64,000 nt of DNA from NCBI RefSeq assembly GCF_000165835.1, contig NC_014640.1, forward strand, positions 3,162,001 through 3,226,000. Reading direction: 5' to 3'. The notes under the pieces were generated by a model. The model did not search any database. It was not told the DNA's origin and saw only the letters and a list, made by a program, of their open reading frames with translations. The stretch is from Achromobacter xylosoxidans A8. GTDB lineage: Bacteria; Pseudomonadota; Gammaproteobacteria; Burkholderiales; Burkholderiaceae_B. Shown in pieces: positions 34,427-42,811 of this stretch; the stretch's first letter is position 1, and each line of letters opens with the position of its first letter. The position numbers and the translations under genes were made by a program.

Positions 34427-35155
34427 GTGTCCCAGAATTCGCCGCTTTCCGCTCCTCCGCAGTCCCGTCCCCAGGCCGCTACCGCTGGCCGCCTCGTGCG
34501 CAAGACCGCCGTCGAACTGGTGGTCGACGAACTGCGCGACCGCATCCTGTCGGGCGCGATTCCTCCCGGCTCCGCGCTGCGCCAGGAATTGTTCGCCGAG
34601 GAACTGGGCGTGAGCCGCCTGCCGGTGCGCGAGGCCATCCGCCAGCTCAGCGCCGAAGGGCTGATCGACATGATTCCGCACCGCGGCGCCTATGTGTCCA
34701 TGCTGTCGCGCGCCGAGGTGCAGGAGTTCTTCGATATCCGCCTGCGGCTGGAGCCGTGGCTGTTCCGGCTGGCCGTGCAGCAGCGCGAGGTCCAGGATCT
34801 GGACCTGGCCAGCCAGGTGGTGGCGCAGATGGACGCCGCCGAGCCCGAGCAATGGGGCCGCCTGAACTGGCAGCTGCATGAATTGCTGTACCGCTCGGCG
34901 CAACGGCCCGCGGCGCTGGCCATGGTGCGCGCGCTGCACGAAAAATCCGAACGCTACTTCCGCTTCCAGATCGTCAACGCGCCGATCCGCCAACAGGCCC
35001 ATGACGAACACAGCGAACTGATCACGCTCGCCCGCCAGGGCCGGGCGGAAGAGGCCGAGGCCGCGCTGGAGCGGCACATCGCCGAGGCCGCCGAGCAGAT
35101 ACTCGCCATCGTCGATCATCTGCTGGATGCGTCGGCCTTGCAGGAACCGGCCTGA
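34427..35155 (+). CDS. GntR family regulator, FadR/FCD subfamily
   Basis: Protein of 242 residues. The winged helix-turn-helix (about 25-90) includes LRQELFAEELGVSRLPVREAI, and an FCD ligand domain follows (about 100-225) with WQLHELLYRSA and HSELITLARQG carrying likely metal-binding histidines. The GTG at 34427, 6 bases after GCAGG, is chosen; the frame is open far upstream but that part is the operator region. It is divergent from the DHDPS/Bug unit and probably regulates it. Confidence 0.87.
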   Translation: MSQNSPLSAPPQSRPQAATAGRLVRKTAVELVVDELRDRILSGAIPPGSALRQELFAEELGVSRLPVREAIRQLSAEGLIDMIPHRGAYVSMLSRAEVQEFFDIRLRLEPWLFRLAVQQREVQDLDLASQVVAQMDAAEPEQWGRLNWQLHELLYRSAQRPAALAMVRALHEKSERYFRFQIVNAPIRQQAHDEHSELITLARQGRAEEAEAALERHIAEAAEQILAIVDHLLDASALQEPA

Positions 35156-35158
35156 CGC

Positions 35159-36109
35159 TTAAACGTCCAGTTCCAGCGTGCCGCAGCCGCGCGACACGCA
35201 GACCATCATGCTGCGGTTGGCGGCGCGTTCTTCGTCGCTGAGCACGTAGTCGCGGTGATCCACCGCGCCGGACAGCACGCCGGCTTCGCAGCTGCGGCAC
35301 AGGCCTTCGCGGCAGGAGTATGGCCAGGCGACGCCGGCCGCTTCCAGTACATCCAGCACAGACTTGTCCGCGGGCACTTCATGACAGCCGCCGCTGCGCG
35401 CCAGCCGTACCGTGAAGGCCGCGCCGGGCTCGGGCGCGGCGGCCGTGGCGGCGCTGAAGCGTTCGAAATGCACGCGGGCCGCGGCGATGCCGGCGCGTTC
35501 GCAGGCGGCGGCCACGGCGTCCATCAGCGGTCCGGGTCCGCAGCAATAGATATGCTGGCCCGGTTCCCGTTGCCCGCCCAGGTAGGCGTCCAGGTCGCAG
35601 CGCGCGCCGCCTTGTTCGCGGTCGACGTGCAGCGCCACGCGCTCGCCGTGCATGGCAAGTTCAGACAGGTAGGCGGCCGCGTCGCGGTCGCGCACGCAGT
35701 ACAGCAGCCGCCAGGGCTCGCCGCGCCTTACGCACGCATGGATCATGCTGAGGATGGGCGTGATGCCTATGCCGCCCGCGATGAAGACATGGCTGGCGGC
35801 CTGCGCGTGCAGTCCGAACAATTGTCTGGGCTCGCCGATATCCACCAGGTCGCCTGCGCGCAGCTGATCATGGACGTAGCGCGAACCGCCGCGCGAGTCG
35901 GGCGCCAGGCCGACGCCCAGCCGGTAGACGTCCCGCTCTGCCGGATCGCCACATAGGGAGTACTGCCTGAGCAGCCCATTGCCCAGCGCCACATCCACAT
36001 GCGCGCCGGCTTCGAAGGCTGGCAGCATGGCGCCGTCGGGGCTGCGCAGGTGCAGGCCAAGCACGCCACTCGCTTCGCGCACGATGCGGCTGACGATCAA
36101 GCGCCGCAT
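35159..36109 (-). CDS. Oxygenase reductase (FNR-like domain plus 2Fe-2S ferredoxin)
   Basis: Protein of 316 residues of the VanB/phthalate dioxygenase reductase type. The N-terminal flavin domain has RQYSLCGDP-like residues and the NAD domain has FIAGGIGITPILSM. A C-terminal plant-type [2Fe-2S] ferredoxin carries YSCREGLCRSCEAG and a final cysteine in MMVCVSRGCG. It passes electrons from NAD(P)H to the Rieske oxygenase encoded 1 bp upstream. Same operon as a LIV-type binding protein. Confidence 0.93.
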   Translation of the reverse strand: MRRLIVSRIVREASGVLGLHLRSPDGAMLPAFEAGAHVDVALGNGLLRQYSLCGDPAERDVYRLGVGLAPDSRGGSRYVHDQLRAGDLVDIGEPRQLFGLHAQAASHVFIAGGIGITPILSMIHACVRRGEPWRLLYCVRDRDAAAYLSELAMHGERVALHVDREQGGARCDLDAYLGGQREPGQHIYCCGPGPLMDAVAAACERAGIAAARVHFERFSAATAAAPEPGAAFTVRLARSGGCHEVPADKSVLDVLEAAGVAWPYSCREGLCRSCEAGVLSGAVDHRDYVLSDEERAANRSMMVCVSRGCGTLELDV

Positions 36110-36110
36110 C

Positions 36111-37181
36111 TCAGGCCACCGCCTGCGCCGCGCGCACGCCGGACCCGCCAGCCGCGGCCTGCTGCTGCTCTTCCTCGACGCGGCGCGCCACCACCCAGCG
36201 GAACTGGGACAGCGCGGCGTCGATGGACAGCGGCACCATCTTGAAGTCGGGCGCCAGGGATAAGGAGCGCTGCTGCGCGGTGATGATGTCGCGGTCTTCG
36301 TCGAACGCTTCCACCACGCTCTGGTGGATGGATGCGGTGACCTCGGGCTGGTCGATGGAGAAGTTGTGCGGATGCGCGAAGAAGTAGTGCGTCGAGGTGG
36401 CGGTTTCGGGCGTCAGCGCCTGGCAGCCACGGAATTCGATGGCGCCTGCGCGATTGCCTTCCTGCGCGCCGTTGCCGGCCGGGGCCATGCCCGAGTCCAT
36501 CAGCAGGATGCCGGGCAGCGTGAAGTTGTAGATGTTCCAGCGGTCCACCAGGCCCGGCCATTCGCGGACCTTCCTTGCGAAGGGTGGCGCTTCGGTATTG
36601 AGCGTCCAGCGCGTGATGCGCACGCCGTCGGGCAGCCGGTCGACCTTGGGCGATACCGCGGCATAGTCTTCGCTGCCGCCCAGGGTGGTCGGATGCACGA
36701 AGGGCAGATGCGAGAAATCGAGCAGATTGTCGGCGATCAGCAGATAGTTGACGTCGTAATGGATGTAGCCGTCCAGGCTGCGCCAGTCGGGATGATCCAG
36801 CCATTGCGTGTCGGGGATGAGGGCCGGGTCGGCGCGTTCCGGATCGCCCATCCAGATCCAGATCCAGCGGTGCCGCTCCACCACCGGGAAGGTGCGTACC
36901 CTGGCCTGCGGCGGAATGCGCGCCTGCGCCGGCGCCTCGACACAGGCGCCGGTCGGGTCGAACTTCAGGCCGTGGTACATGCAGCGCACGCAATCGCCTT
37001 CGCGCCGGCCCACCGACAAGGGCGCGCCGCGGTGGCAGCAGCGGTCTTCCAGCGCCACCAGCCGGCCCGCAGCGTCGCGGTACATGAGCACGGGCACGCC
37101 GATGATGGTGCGCGAGAACAGGCCGTTGGCGCCGACTTCCTGGTCCCATGCCGCGACGTACCAGGTGTTTTTGATGAACAT
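36111..37181 (-). CDS. Rieske non-haem iron oxygenase (VanA/TsaM type)
   Basis: Oxygenase alpha subunit of 356 residues resembling vanillate O-demethylase and toluenesulfonate methyl-monooxygenase. The Rieske ligands are Cys48 and His50 (CCHRGAPLS), and Cys67 and His70 (CMYHGLKFD). The mononuclear iron region follows NLLDFSHLPFVHP near residue 165. The ATG at 37181 follows an AGGAG site; the frame upstream is not coding. With its reductase it would demethylate or hydroxylate an aromatic or similar compound; the substrate is unknown. Confidence 0.92.
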   Translation of the reverse strand: MFIKNTWYVAAWDQEVGANGLFSRTIIGVPVLMYRDAAGRLVALEDRCCHRGAPLSVGRREGDCVRCMYHGLKFDPTGACVEAPAQARIPPQARVRTFPVVERHRWIWIWMGDPERADPALIPDTQWLDHPDWRSLDGYIHYDVNYLLIADNLLDFSHLPFVHPTTLGGSEDYAAVSPKVDRLPDGVRITRWTLNTEAPPFARKVREWPGLVDRWNIYNFTLPGILLMDSGMAPAGNGAQEGNRAGAIEFRGCQALTPETATSTHYFFAHPHNFSIDQPEVTASIHQSVVEAFDEDRDIITAQQRSLSLAPDFKMVPLSIDAALSQFRWVVARRVEEEQQQAAAGGSGVRAAQAVA

Positions 37182-37197
37182 GGGTTTGCTCCTGTGT

Positions 37198-38355
37198 TTA
37201 CTTGACGTAGCGCCAGGCGCCGTCCTTGATCTGCACCATGACAGCGGCGCGTTCGTCATAGCCCACGTGATCGGTGGGCGACATGGTGGACACGCCCTGC
37301 GAGGTGACGGCGTCGCGCGTGGCTTCCAGCGCATCGCGCAGGCCCGCCCTGAACTCCGGCGTGCCCGGCTTGGCCTTGGGCAAGGTGGTCTTCAATGCCT
37401 GCTGCAACACGATGCCGGCGTCCCAGGCGTTGGCCGCGAACACCGACATCGAATCCTTGCCGTGGGCCGCTTCATAGCGCTGCGTCAGGTCCATGGCGAC
37501 CGCGCGTATGGGATTGGCTGCGTCCAGCTGGCTGGCGACCACGACCGGGCCCACCGCGAATAGCGCGCCTTCGGCGTCCTTGCCGGCGATGCGCAGGAAC
37601 TCGCGGTTGGCGATGCCGTAGGTCTGGTAGATGCGGCCGGCATAGCCGCGCTCGCGCAGCGATTTCTGCGGCAGCGCCCCGGGCGTGCCGGACGCCGCCA
37701 CGATGACCGCGTCCGGCTTCGCGGCCAGCAGCTTCAGGGTCTGCGCCGTGACGCTGGTGTCGGTCTTCACGTAGCGTTCGGTGGCGACCAGCTTGATGCC
37801 GGCGCGCGCAGCCTGCGCGGAGACTTCGGCCAGCCAGCTGTCGCCGTAGGCGTCGGCGAAGCCGATGTAGCCCAGCGACTTCACGCCGGCGGCCTGCATG
37901 TGCGCAATGGTGCTGGCCACCATCAGGTTCTCGTTTTGCACCACCTTGAATACCCAGTGGCGTTGCGCGTCCATGGGTTCGACCAGCTTGGCCCCGGCCG
38001 CCAGGCTCATCAAGGGCACCTTCTTCTCCTGCGCGATGGGCAGCAGGGTCAGGGTGGCGGGGGTGACCGAGGTGCCCAGCACCACGTCCACGTTGTGCTC
38101 GTCGACCAGCCGCCGGAAGGCGCGGGCCGCACCTGTGGCGTCGGACGCGTCGTCCAGCACGATGTAGCGCACCGCCTCGCCCGCGACTTCGCGTGGCAGC
38201 AGGTCTATTGCATTTTTGGCGGGGCCGCCCAGCGACGCGGCCGGGCCGGTGAGCGACAGGATGACGCCTACGCCGACATCGGCCGAGGCGGCGCTACAGG
38301 ACAGCAGGGCGCACGAAACCAGCACCGCGCGCACGGGGTGTAGAAGGGGCTTCAA
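37198..38355 (-). CDS. LIV-type ABC transporter substrate-binding protein
   Basis: Periplasmic binding protein of 385 residues (type I fold, Leu/Ile/Val or aromatic-acid group). The signal peptide ends near SAASA/DVG. Segments VGVILSLTGPAASLGGPAKN and YIGFADAYGDSWLAE are typical. A TTG start with AAGGAG 8 bases upstream is used. No permease or ATPase genes accompany it. The 16-bp gap to the oxygenase suggests it binds the oxygenase substrate, probably an aromatic acid. Confidence 0.9.
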   Translation of the reverse strand: MKPLLHPVRAVLVSCALLSCSAASADVGVGVILSLTGPAASLGGPAKNAIDLLPREVAGEAVRYIVLDDASDATGAARAFRRLVDEHNVDVVLGTSVTPATLTLLPIAQEKKVPLMSLAAGAKLVEPMDAQRHWVFKVVQNENLMVASTIAHMQAAGVKSLGYIGFADAYGDSWLAEVSAQAARAGIKLVATERYVKTDTSVTAQTLKLLAAKPDAVIVAASGTPGALPQKSLRERGYAGRIYQTYGIANREFLRIAGKDAEGALFAVGPVVVASQLDAANPIRAVAMDLTQRYEAAHGKDSMSVFAANAWDAGIVLQQALKTTLPKAKPGTPEFRAGLRDALEATRDAVTSQGVSTMSPTDHVGYDERAAVMVQIKDGAWRYVK

Positions 38356-38453
38356 GATTTTGTCTCCTTGTGGAAACGCCGGTCTGCGCGGCGTTTGACA
38401 AGACGATAGATAGCGGCGGAATATGCGTCAATATCATGAACCTGATTCTAGAA

Positions 38454-39410
38454 ATGCACGTTATGCATAACGAGAAACTGGACCTCAACCTGCTCGCGGT
38501 CTTCGACAGCCTGATGCGCGAACGCAGCGTGACCCGCGCCGGCGAACAGCTGGGCCTGTCGCAAAGCGCCATGAGCCATGCCGTGAACCGCTTGCGCGCG
38601 TTCTTCGACGATCCGCTGTTCGTGAAGACCGGCCAGGGCATGCTGCCCACGCCGAAATCAGAGAGCCTGGCGCCGACCATCCTGGCGCTGATGGCGACCA
38701 TACGCGGACAGGTGCTGTCGCAGGCGCAGTTCGATCCGGCCTCGGCCATGCGCGTCTTCACCCTGTGCATGACGGACATGGGCGAGCTGGTGTTCCTGCC
38801 GCCGCTGATCAAGCGCCTGCGCGAACTGGCGCCGCACTGCACCCTGCGCACGCGCCAGGTGCCGCTGCAGCAGGTCGAGCCGCTGCTGGCCTCGGGCGAG
38901 GTGGACCTGGTGCTGGGATCGCTGCGCGCGGCGCCGCAGGGCCTGTTCCAGCAGCAGCTGTTCATGCATCGCTTCGTGACGCTGGTCAGCGTGAAGAACA
39001 AGGAGGTGGGCGACGAGCTGACGCTGGAACAGTTCCAGCGCATGCCGCAGATCGTGGTGACGTTGGCGGGGCGTTCGTCCGAAGCCTATGACAGCGCGCT
39101 GGAGGAGCAGGGCGTCAAGCGCAACATCTTCCTGTCCACGCCGCACTTCCTGGTGGTGCCGCTGTTGCTGGACCAGCACCCGGACCTGATCGCCACGGTG
39201 CCGCAGGAGCTGGGCAATGTGTTCGGCGGCTATGGGGTGGTCAAGGTGCTGGAGCCGCCATTGCCGCTGCCGTCCTTCGCGCTGAGGCAGCATTGGCATC
39301 CGCGCTTTCACCAGGATCCGGCGATCATCTGGCTGCGGGAGCTGGTGAAGGATACGTTCGATGGGTATCCGTGGGACGGGGCGAGGCCGAAGCGGCGGCG
39401 GGTTGACTAG
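38454..39410 (+). CDS. LysR family transcriptional regulator (NodD-like)
   Basis: About 318 residues. The N-terminal motif KLDLNLLAVFDSLMRERSVT and helix-turn-helix LGLSQSAMSHAVNRLRAFF, followed by DPLFVKTGQGMLPT, are typical of the NodD/LinR-type LysR group. In-frame ATGs at 38436, 38454 and 38463 are all possible and none has a good ribosome site. It is divergent from the LIV/Rieske operon and its probable activator. Its stop overlaps the end of the convergent immunity gene by 4 bases. Confidence 0.88.
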   Translation: MHVMHNEKLDLNLLAVFDSLMRERSVTRAGEQLGLSQSAMSHAVNRLRAFFDDPLFVKTGQGMLPTPKSESLAPTILALMATIRGQVLSQAQFDPASAMRVFTLCMTDMGELVFLPPLIKRLRELAPHCTLRTRQVPLQQVEPLLASGEVDLVLGSLRAAPQGLFQQQLFMHRFVTLVSVKNKEVGDELTLEQFQRMPQIVVTLAGRSSEAYDSALEEQGVKRNIFLSTPHFLVVPLLLDQHPDLIATVPQELGNVFGGYGVVKVLEPPLPLPSFALRQHWHPRFHQDPAIIWLRELVKDTFDGYPWDGARPKRRRVD

Positions 39411-40123
39411 AGGTCCGCGTAGCGCGGCAGCAGATCCTGGTCCACCAGACGCATTTCGATGCGGTTCGCCAATTCGACGTGGCTGGCGTTGTCCAGCGAA
39501 AACACTTCGTTCGCGACGCTGACGATGATGGTGCCGGTCTGTTTCTTTCCGGCAGCAGGAACGGGAATCAGAGCCTGGGCTTCCGGGACTTGCTCGGCGG
39601 TGATCACTTGCGGAAGGTATAGCATCCAGCCGACGCCGGGTTTGTCGTCGAAAACCTGCTTCTCGTAGTAATAGCGTGGAGAGACAGTTACATACTGCGT
39701 GACAAAGAGCTCGGCGATCGCGGCGACGATATCTTTTACCGAGGCGGCGCCGCCAAAGCGGTCGTCGCGCCGCTTATGGTAAGAGATGGTCAGAGTGCAC
39801 GGACCGCCTTTATTGTTGCCTTGCAACTCAAGAACTACGCCATCGCGTTGTTCTTCAGCGCCATTCCAAATAGAGATGGCAGTAAATGACCTGTCAAGCC
39901 GATATTCGTTGTTCAACACGGCAAGGAACGCATTCGAGGGTTCGTCGCCCTCGAAGGCAGGATACAACCTGGCTTCGTCAATCGACTCACCCTGCGAGAA
40001 CCATTCCGTCAATCCGTCGGACTTGCCTGCCAGCAACGCTGTGATCGCGCGCAGCCGACGAAGCATTTCCGGAAAATCTCCGGACTGATGTGTTGGGTCT
40101 TTAAATTGGCATGTGATAAGCAT
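39407..40123 (-). CDS. Imm52-like immunity protein
   Basis: Protein of 238 residues with no signal peptide or membrane segment. It resembles the Imm52 family, with an N-terminal FKDPTHQSGDFPEMLRRLRAITALL segment and an NAFLAVLNNE stretch. It is encoded 10 bp downstream of the Tox-REase-5 effector with its own GAGAAAG ribosome site. By context it should bind and neutralise the nuclease in the cytoplasm of the producing cell and its kin. Base composition is visibly more AT-rich than the flanking catabolic genes. The family name is from memory; the immunity role is inferred from position. Confidence 0.72.
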   Translation of the reverse strand: MLITCQFKDPTHQSGDFPEMLRRLRAITALLAGKSDGLTEWFSQGESIDEARLYPAFEGDEPSNAFLAVLNNEYRLDRSFTAISIWNGAEEQRDGVVLELQGNNKGGPCTLTISYHKRRDDRFGGAASVKDIVAAIAELFVTQYVTVSPRYYYEKQVFDDKPGVGWMLYLPQVITAEQVPEAQALIPVPAAGKKQTGTIIVSVANEVFSLDNASHVELANRIEMRLVDQDLLPRYADL

Positions 40124-40133
40124 GTCTTTCTCG

Positions 40134-40760
40134 TCAGGGAACTACAACGGATTCCGCGCCCAGGCTGTTCAGCAGCTGCCGCAGCAGTGCCTGCGTTCTT
40201 GGAGTTTGGAAATACCATCTTAATCTTGCGGGAGGGTTGGTACGAACCGCGCCTGCCTGGCGGCTGGCTTGTAAGCGCATGGTCTTGAAGCCGCCAAACC
40301 AACCGGCTTGCTCTCCGTCTTCATCGATGAAACTGCCGTAGTTTCCTTTCGTCTCCTGCAGCAGGCACTCCGTCGACACGAAGCCGTCAAAGTCGATGTC
40401 AAACTCGCTACCGAGAGTGAGAACCTTCCAGTTCCATTCATCGCTCCACAAACAATACTCGGTGTCGTAGTCGAACCCGGTAATCCGGGCTTGATATGCA
40501 TAGGCGTTCCAATTTTCCCCATGCCTGCGCCTGACTTTCATCCCCAGGTCCGGCGGGCATTTTTTGCAAGGTTCTTCGGTCCTGGGCAAGGCACGGTCGG
40601 TTGGTTTGGCTTCGCTGTCTTCCCGAGGCGTATCGCCTGGCAAAGTGGCCACGCCTCCCAGCACTGCACCTGCCGCGGCGCTTGCTGCCGCCCGAGCGAA
40701 CGCGGCTGCTATGGCTTCCGCCACCCATCCTGCGATTGGTATTGCGAGAGGTCCAGGCAT
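40134..40760 (-). CDS. Type VI effector with Tox-REase-5 nuclease domain
   Basis: Protein of 208 residues. The N-terminal hydrophobic Ala/Gly-rich segment (about 8-40) is of a kind seen in PAAR-linked effectors. A conserved pair CKKC is near residue 65, and a restriction-endonuclease-fold toxin domain spans about 85-160. Catalytic candidates are Asp125 (FDGF) and Glu136-x-Lys138 (CLLQETKGNY). It probably degrades DNA in competitor cells. The ATG at 40760 is 5 bases after the DUF4123 stop, with AAGGGA serving as ribosome site. No VgrG or structural T6SS gene is in the window. Confidence 0.78.
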   Translation of the reverse strand: MPGPLAIPIAGWVAEAIAAAFARAAASAAAGAVLGGVATLPGDTPREDSEAKPTDRALPRTEEPCKKCPPDLGMKVRRRHGENWNAYAYQARITGFDYDTEYCLWSDEWNWKVLTLGSEFDIDFDGFVSTECLLQETKGNYGSFIDEDGEQAGWFGGFKTMRLQASRQAGAVRTNPPARLRWYFQTPRTQALLRQLLNSLGAESVVVP

Positions 40761-40765
40761 TTCCC

Positions 40766-41181
40766 TTAAGCACCATGGGTGGGATGAATCCTGATGAGTT
40801 CGCCGTTGCGTTGCGCCAGCCAATCGTGGACGGGGGCAAAGAACGCGGCTCGTTGCTCGGGGGTTAGCAGCGCAGCGATGTCGTTCGCGAGTCTTGCGTC
40901 GTAATAGCGCAGCAATGCAGGGGATCCATTGGGCATGCGTACTACTTTCAATCGCGCCTGCAAGGCTTCGGCCAGATCATCTATGGCGTAGCTGCTGAGG
41001 ATCCAGATACAACCAAGCCCGCTTTCGGCCAGGCGTTGCAGCGCAGCGATGTGGGGATTCCCGTCGGAGGAGCAATCCAGCAGCCATAGGCCGGCATGGG
41101 CCAGCGCTTCATCAGGCGTGCCGTCGAACAGCGCTACGCAAGATGAGGAGCGGGATAAGGGATGGGTAGCCGAAACCTCAT
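40766..41181 (-). pseudogene. DUF4123 effector adaptor, apparently frameshifted at its 5' end
   Basis: A clear DUF4123-type coding frame runs from about 41233 down to the stop at 40766, with ALFDGTPDEALAHAGLWLLD, CIWILSSYAIDDLAEAL, ALLRYYDARLANDIAALLTP and FFAPVHDWL. This frame contains no ATG, GTG or TTG before codon 40963, too late for the domain. The natural start, an ATG at 41181 overlapping the PAAR stop as ATGA, is in another frame: it reads MRFRLPIPYPAPHLA and stops at 41134-41136, exactly where the DUF4123 frame takes over. One missing base near 41137 would explain this. DUF4123 proteins load effectors onto the PAAR/VgrG tip. Confidence 0.6.
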
Positions 41182-41534
41182 CGGGCAGCGGCTTCCAGAC
41201 ACTCCTGGCACAGCGTGTCGCTCTGGGCTGTGGCTATCGGAGCGGGATCGGACAGTCCTTGGGCAAAGCCGATACGCGCCACCATCTGTGACGCTATCAG
41301 TACGGCGCCGCAGGCGGTGCGCATTCCCTCCACGGCGGTGTCCTGGCCCATGAATGAATGATTGCGTCCCGGATCGGCCAGGATGGGAAAGGCGCCCTTG
41401 CATTTCGGGCATGTGACTTTATGTCCCACCAACGCGATCTCTCGTCCAAGGAGCATCGAGGTGGGGTGGCCTTCGGCTACGGTCCCGCCGTGCGAAGTCC
41501 GATCTCCCTTTCTGATGATGGAACGTTCAGACAT
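41178..41534 (-). CDS. PAAR domain protein (T6SS spike tip)
   Basis: Small PAAR protein of 118 residues. The start MSERSIIRKGDRTSHGG and the following GREIALVGHKVTCPKCKG and HSFMGQDTAVEGMRTACGA contain the His/Cys residues that bind zinc at the cone tip. It caps the VgrG spike of a type VI secretion system and recruits the downstream effector through DUF4123. First gene of the four-gene island, with 96 bp separating it from the neighbouring Bug gene. Confidence 0.88.
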   Translation of the reverse strand: MSERSIIRKGDRTSHGGTVAEGHPTSMLLGREIALVGHKVTCPKCKGAFPILADPGRNHSFMGQDTAVEGMRTACGAVLIASQMVARIGFAQGLSDPAPIATAQSDTLCQECLEAAAR

Positions 41535-41630
41535 GCCGCCTCCGTCTTGGTCGAAGCCGAATTTAGCATTGTTCGACCAAGGGGGGCGTTGATGACGATC
41601 ATGGGTGAGTAGACGCAGACTGCACGGGCC

Positions 41631-42617
41631 TCAATTGATCTTGATATTCCGTTCCTTGACCAGCGTCTTCCATTGCGCGGTCTCGCGCGCCAGATGGTCG
41701 CGCAATTCATCCGGCGTGCCGCCGATGGGCTCGGCGCCGATCGAATCCAGCGTGGCGCGCACCTTGGCATCATTCAGCGCGGCGCGCATGGCGGCGTGTA
41801 GTTTCGCGACCACCTCGGGCGGCGTGCCGGCGGGGGCGAAAGCCGCGAACCAGGGCATCAGTTCGTAGCCGGGCAGGCCGCTTTCGGCCACGGTGGGCAC
41901 ATCGGGCAGGGCGGCCGAACGCTTGCTGGTCGTCACAGCCAGCGCCCGCAGCTTGCCGGCTTCGATGTGCGGCTTGGCGGAGGTGATGCTGTCGAACATG
42001 TAGTCCACCTGTCCGCCCAGCAGGTCGGCGACGGCGGGGCCGCTGCCCTTGTAGGGCACGTGCAGCATGTCTACCTGCGCCATGGACAGGAACAGCTCGC
42101 CCGCCAGATGGATGGAGGTGCCCACGCCGGCCGAGGCATAGGTGTAGTGGTTGGGCTGCGCCTTGGCCTTGGCGATCACATCCTGCACGCTGGTGGCGCC
42201 GGTGCGCGCGGGATTGGTGACCAGCACATTCGGCACCACGGCCAACAGCGAGATCGGTGCGAAATCCTTGATCGGGTCGTAGTTCAGGTCCGTGTACAGC
42301 GCCGGATTGACGGCCATGCCGTTGGCCACGATCAGGATGGTGTAGCCGTCGGGCTTGGCGCGGGCCACGCTGGCCGCGCCGATATTGCCGCCGGCGCCCG
42401 CGCGGTTCTCCACGATGAAGGTGGTGTTGAGCTGCTTGCCCATGGATTCGCCCAGGGTGCGGGCGATGCTGTCCATCGCGCCGCCCGGCGGGAAGGGCAC
42501 GATCCATTTGACCGGATGATCCGGATAGGTCTGCGCCAGCGCCGCGGACGCGCCGCCCAGCAGGGCCAGGCTCACGCAGGCCTGGGCAAGTCGTTTGAAT
42601 ACAGGGCGCAAGCGCAT
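41631..42617 (-). CDS. Bug-type (TTT family) periplasmic solute receptor
   Basis: Protein of 328 residues with a signal peptide ending near ALAQ/TYP. Motifs are YPDHPVKWIVPFPPGGAMD, FIVENRAGAGGNIGAASVA, KPDGYTILI and LHVPYKGSGPAV. It stands alone, divergent from a LysR gene with a textbook LysR box in the 194-bp gap. Its ligand is unknown. The position upstream of the PAAR island appears coincidental. Confidence 0.93.
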   Translation of the reverse strand: MRLRPVFKRLAQACVSLALLGGASAALAQTYPDHPVKWIVPFPPGGAMDSIARTLGESMGKQLNTTFIVENRAGAGGNIGAASVARAKPDGYTILIVANGMAVNPALYTDLNYDPIKDFAPISLLAVVPNVLVTNPARTGATSVQDVIAKAKAQPNHYTYASAGVGTSIHLAGELFLSMAQVDMLHVPYKGSGPAVADLLGGQVDYMFDSITSAKPHIEAGKLRALAVTTSKRSAALPDVPTVAESGLPGYELMPWFAAFAPAGTPPEVVAKLHAAMRAALNDAKVRATLDSIGAEPIGGTPDELRDHLARETAQWKTLVKERNIKIN

Positions 42618-42781
42618 GATGGTCTCCGTAGTGCTCGAATTATTGTGTCGCCGCGCGCCGATGGTCCGCAGACTCGCCGGGGGAAATTCCCGGCATTCAT
42701 ACTTTTACGATCAGGTTTGTGCGATGTGTCAGTATGGCTTGCGTTTTCCGTGCGAGTCCAAGACTATATGGGTTCCGATTG

Positions 42782-42796
42782 ATACCTTTTTGGTAT
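42782..42796. promoter_or_regulatory. LysR box (T-N11-A) between divergent Bug and LysR genes
   Basis: ATACCTTTTTGGTAT: perfect 5-base arms (ATACC/GGTAT) around five Ts, fitting the T-N11-A LysR motif, 15 bp upstream of the LysR start. Autoregulation and control of the divergent Bug gene are expected. Confidence 0.6.
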
Positions 42797-42811
42797 GTAT
42801 GAGGTCATGCA

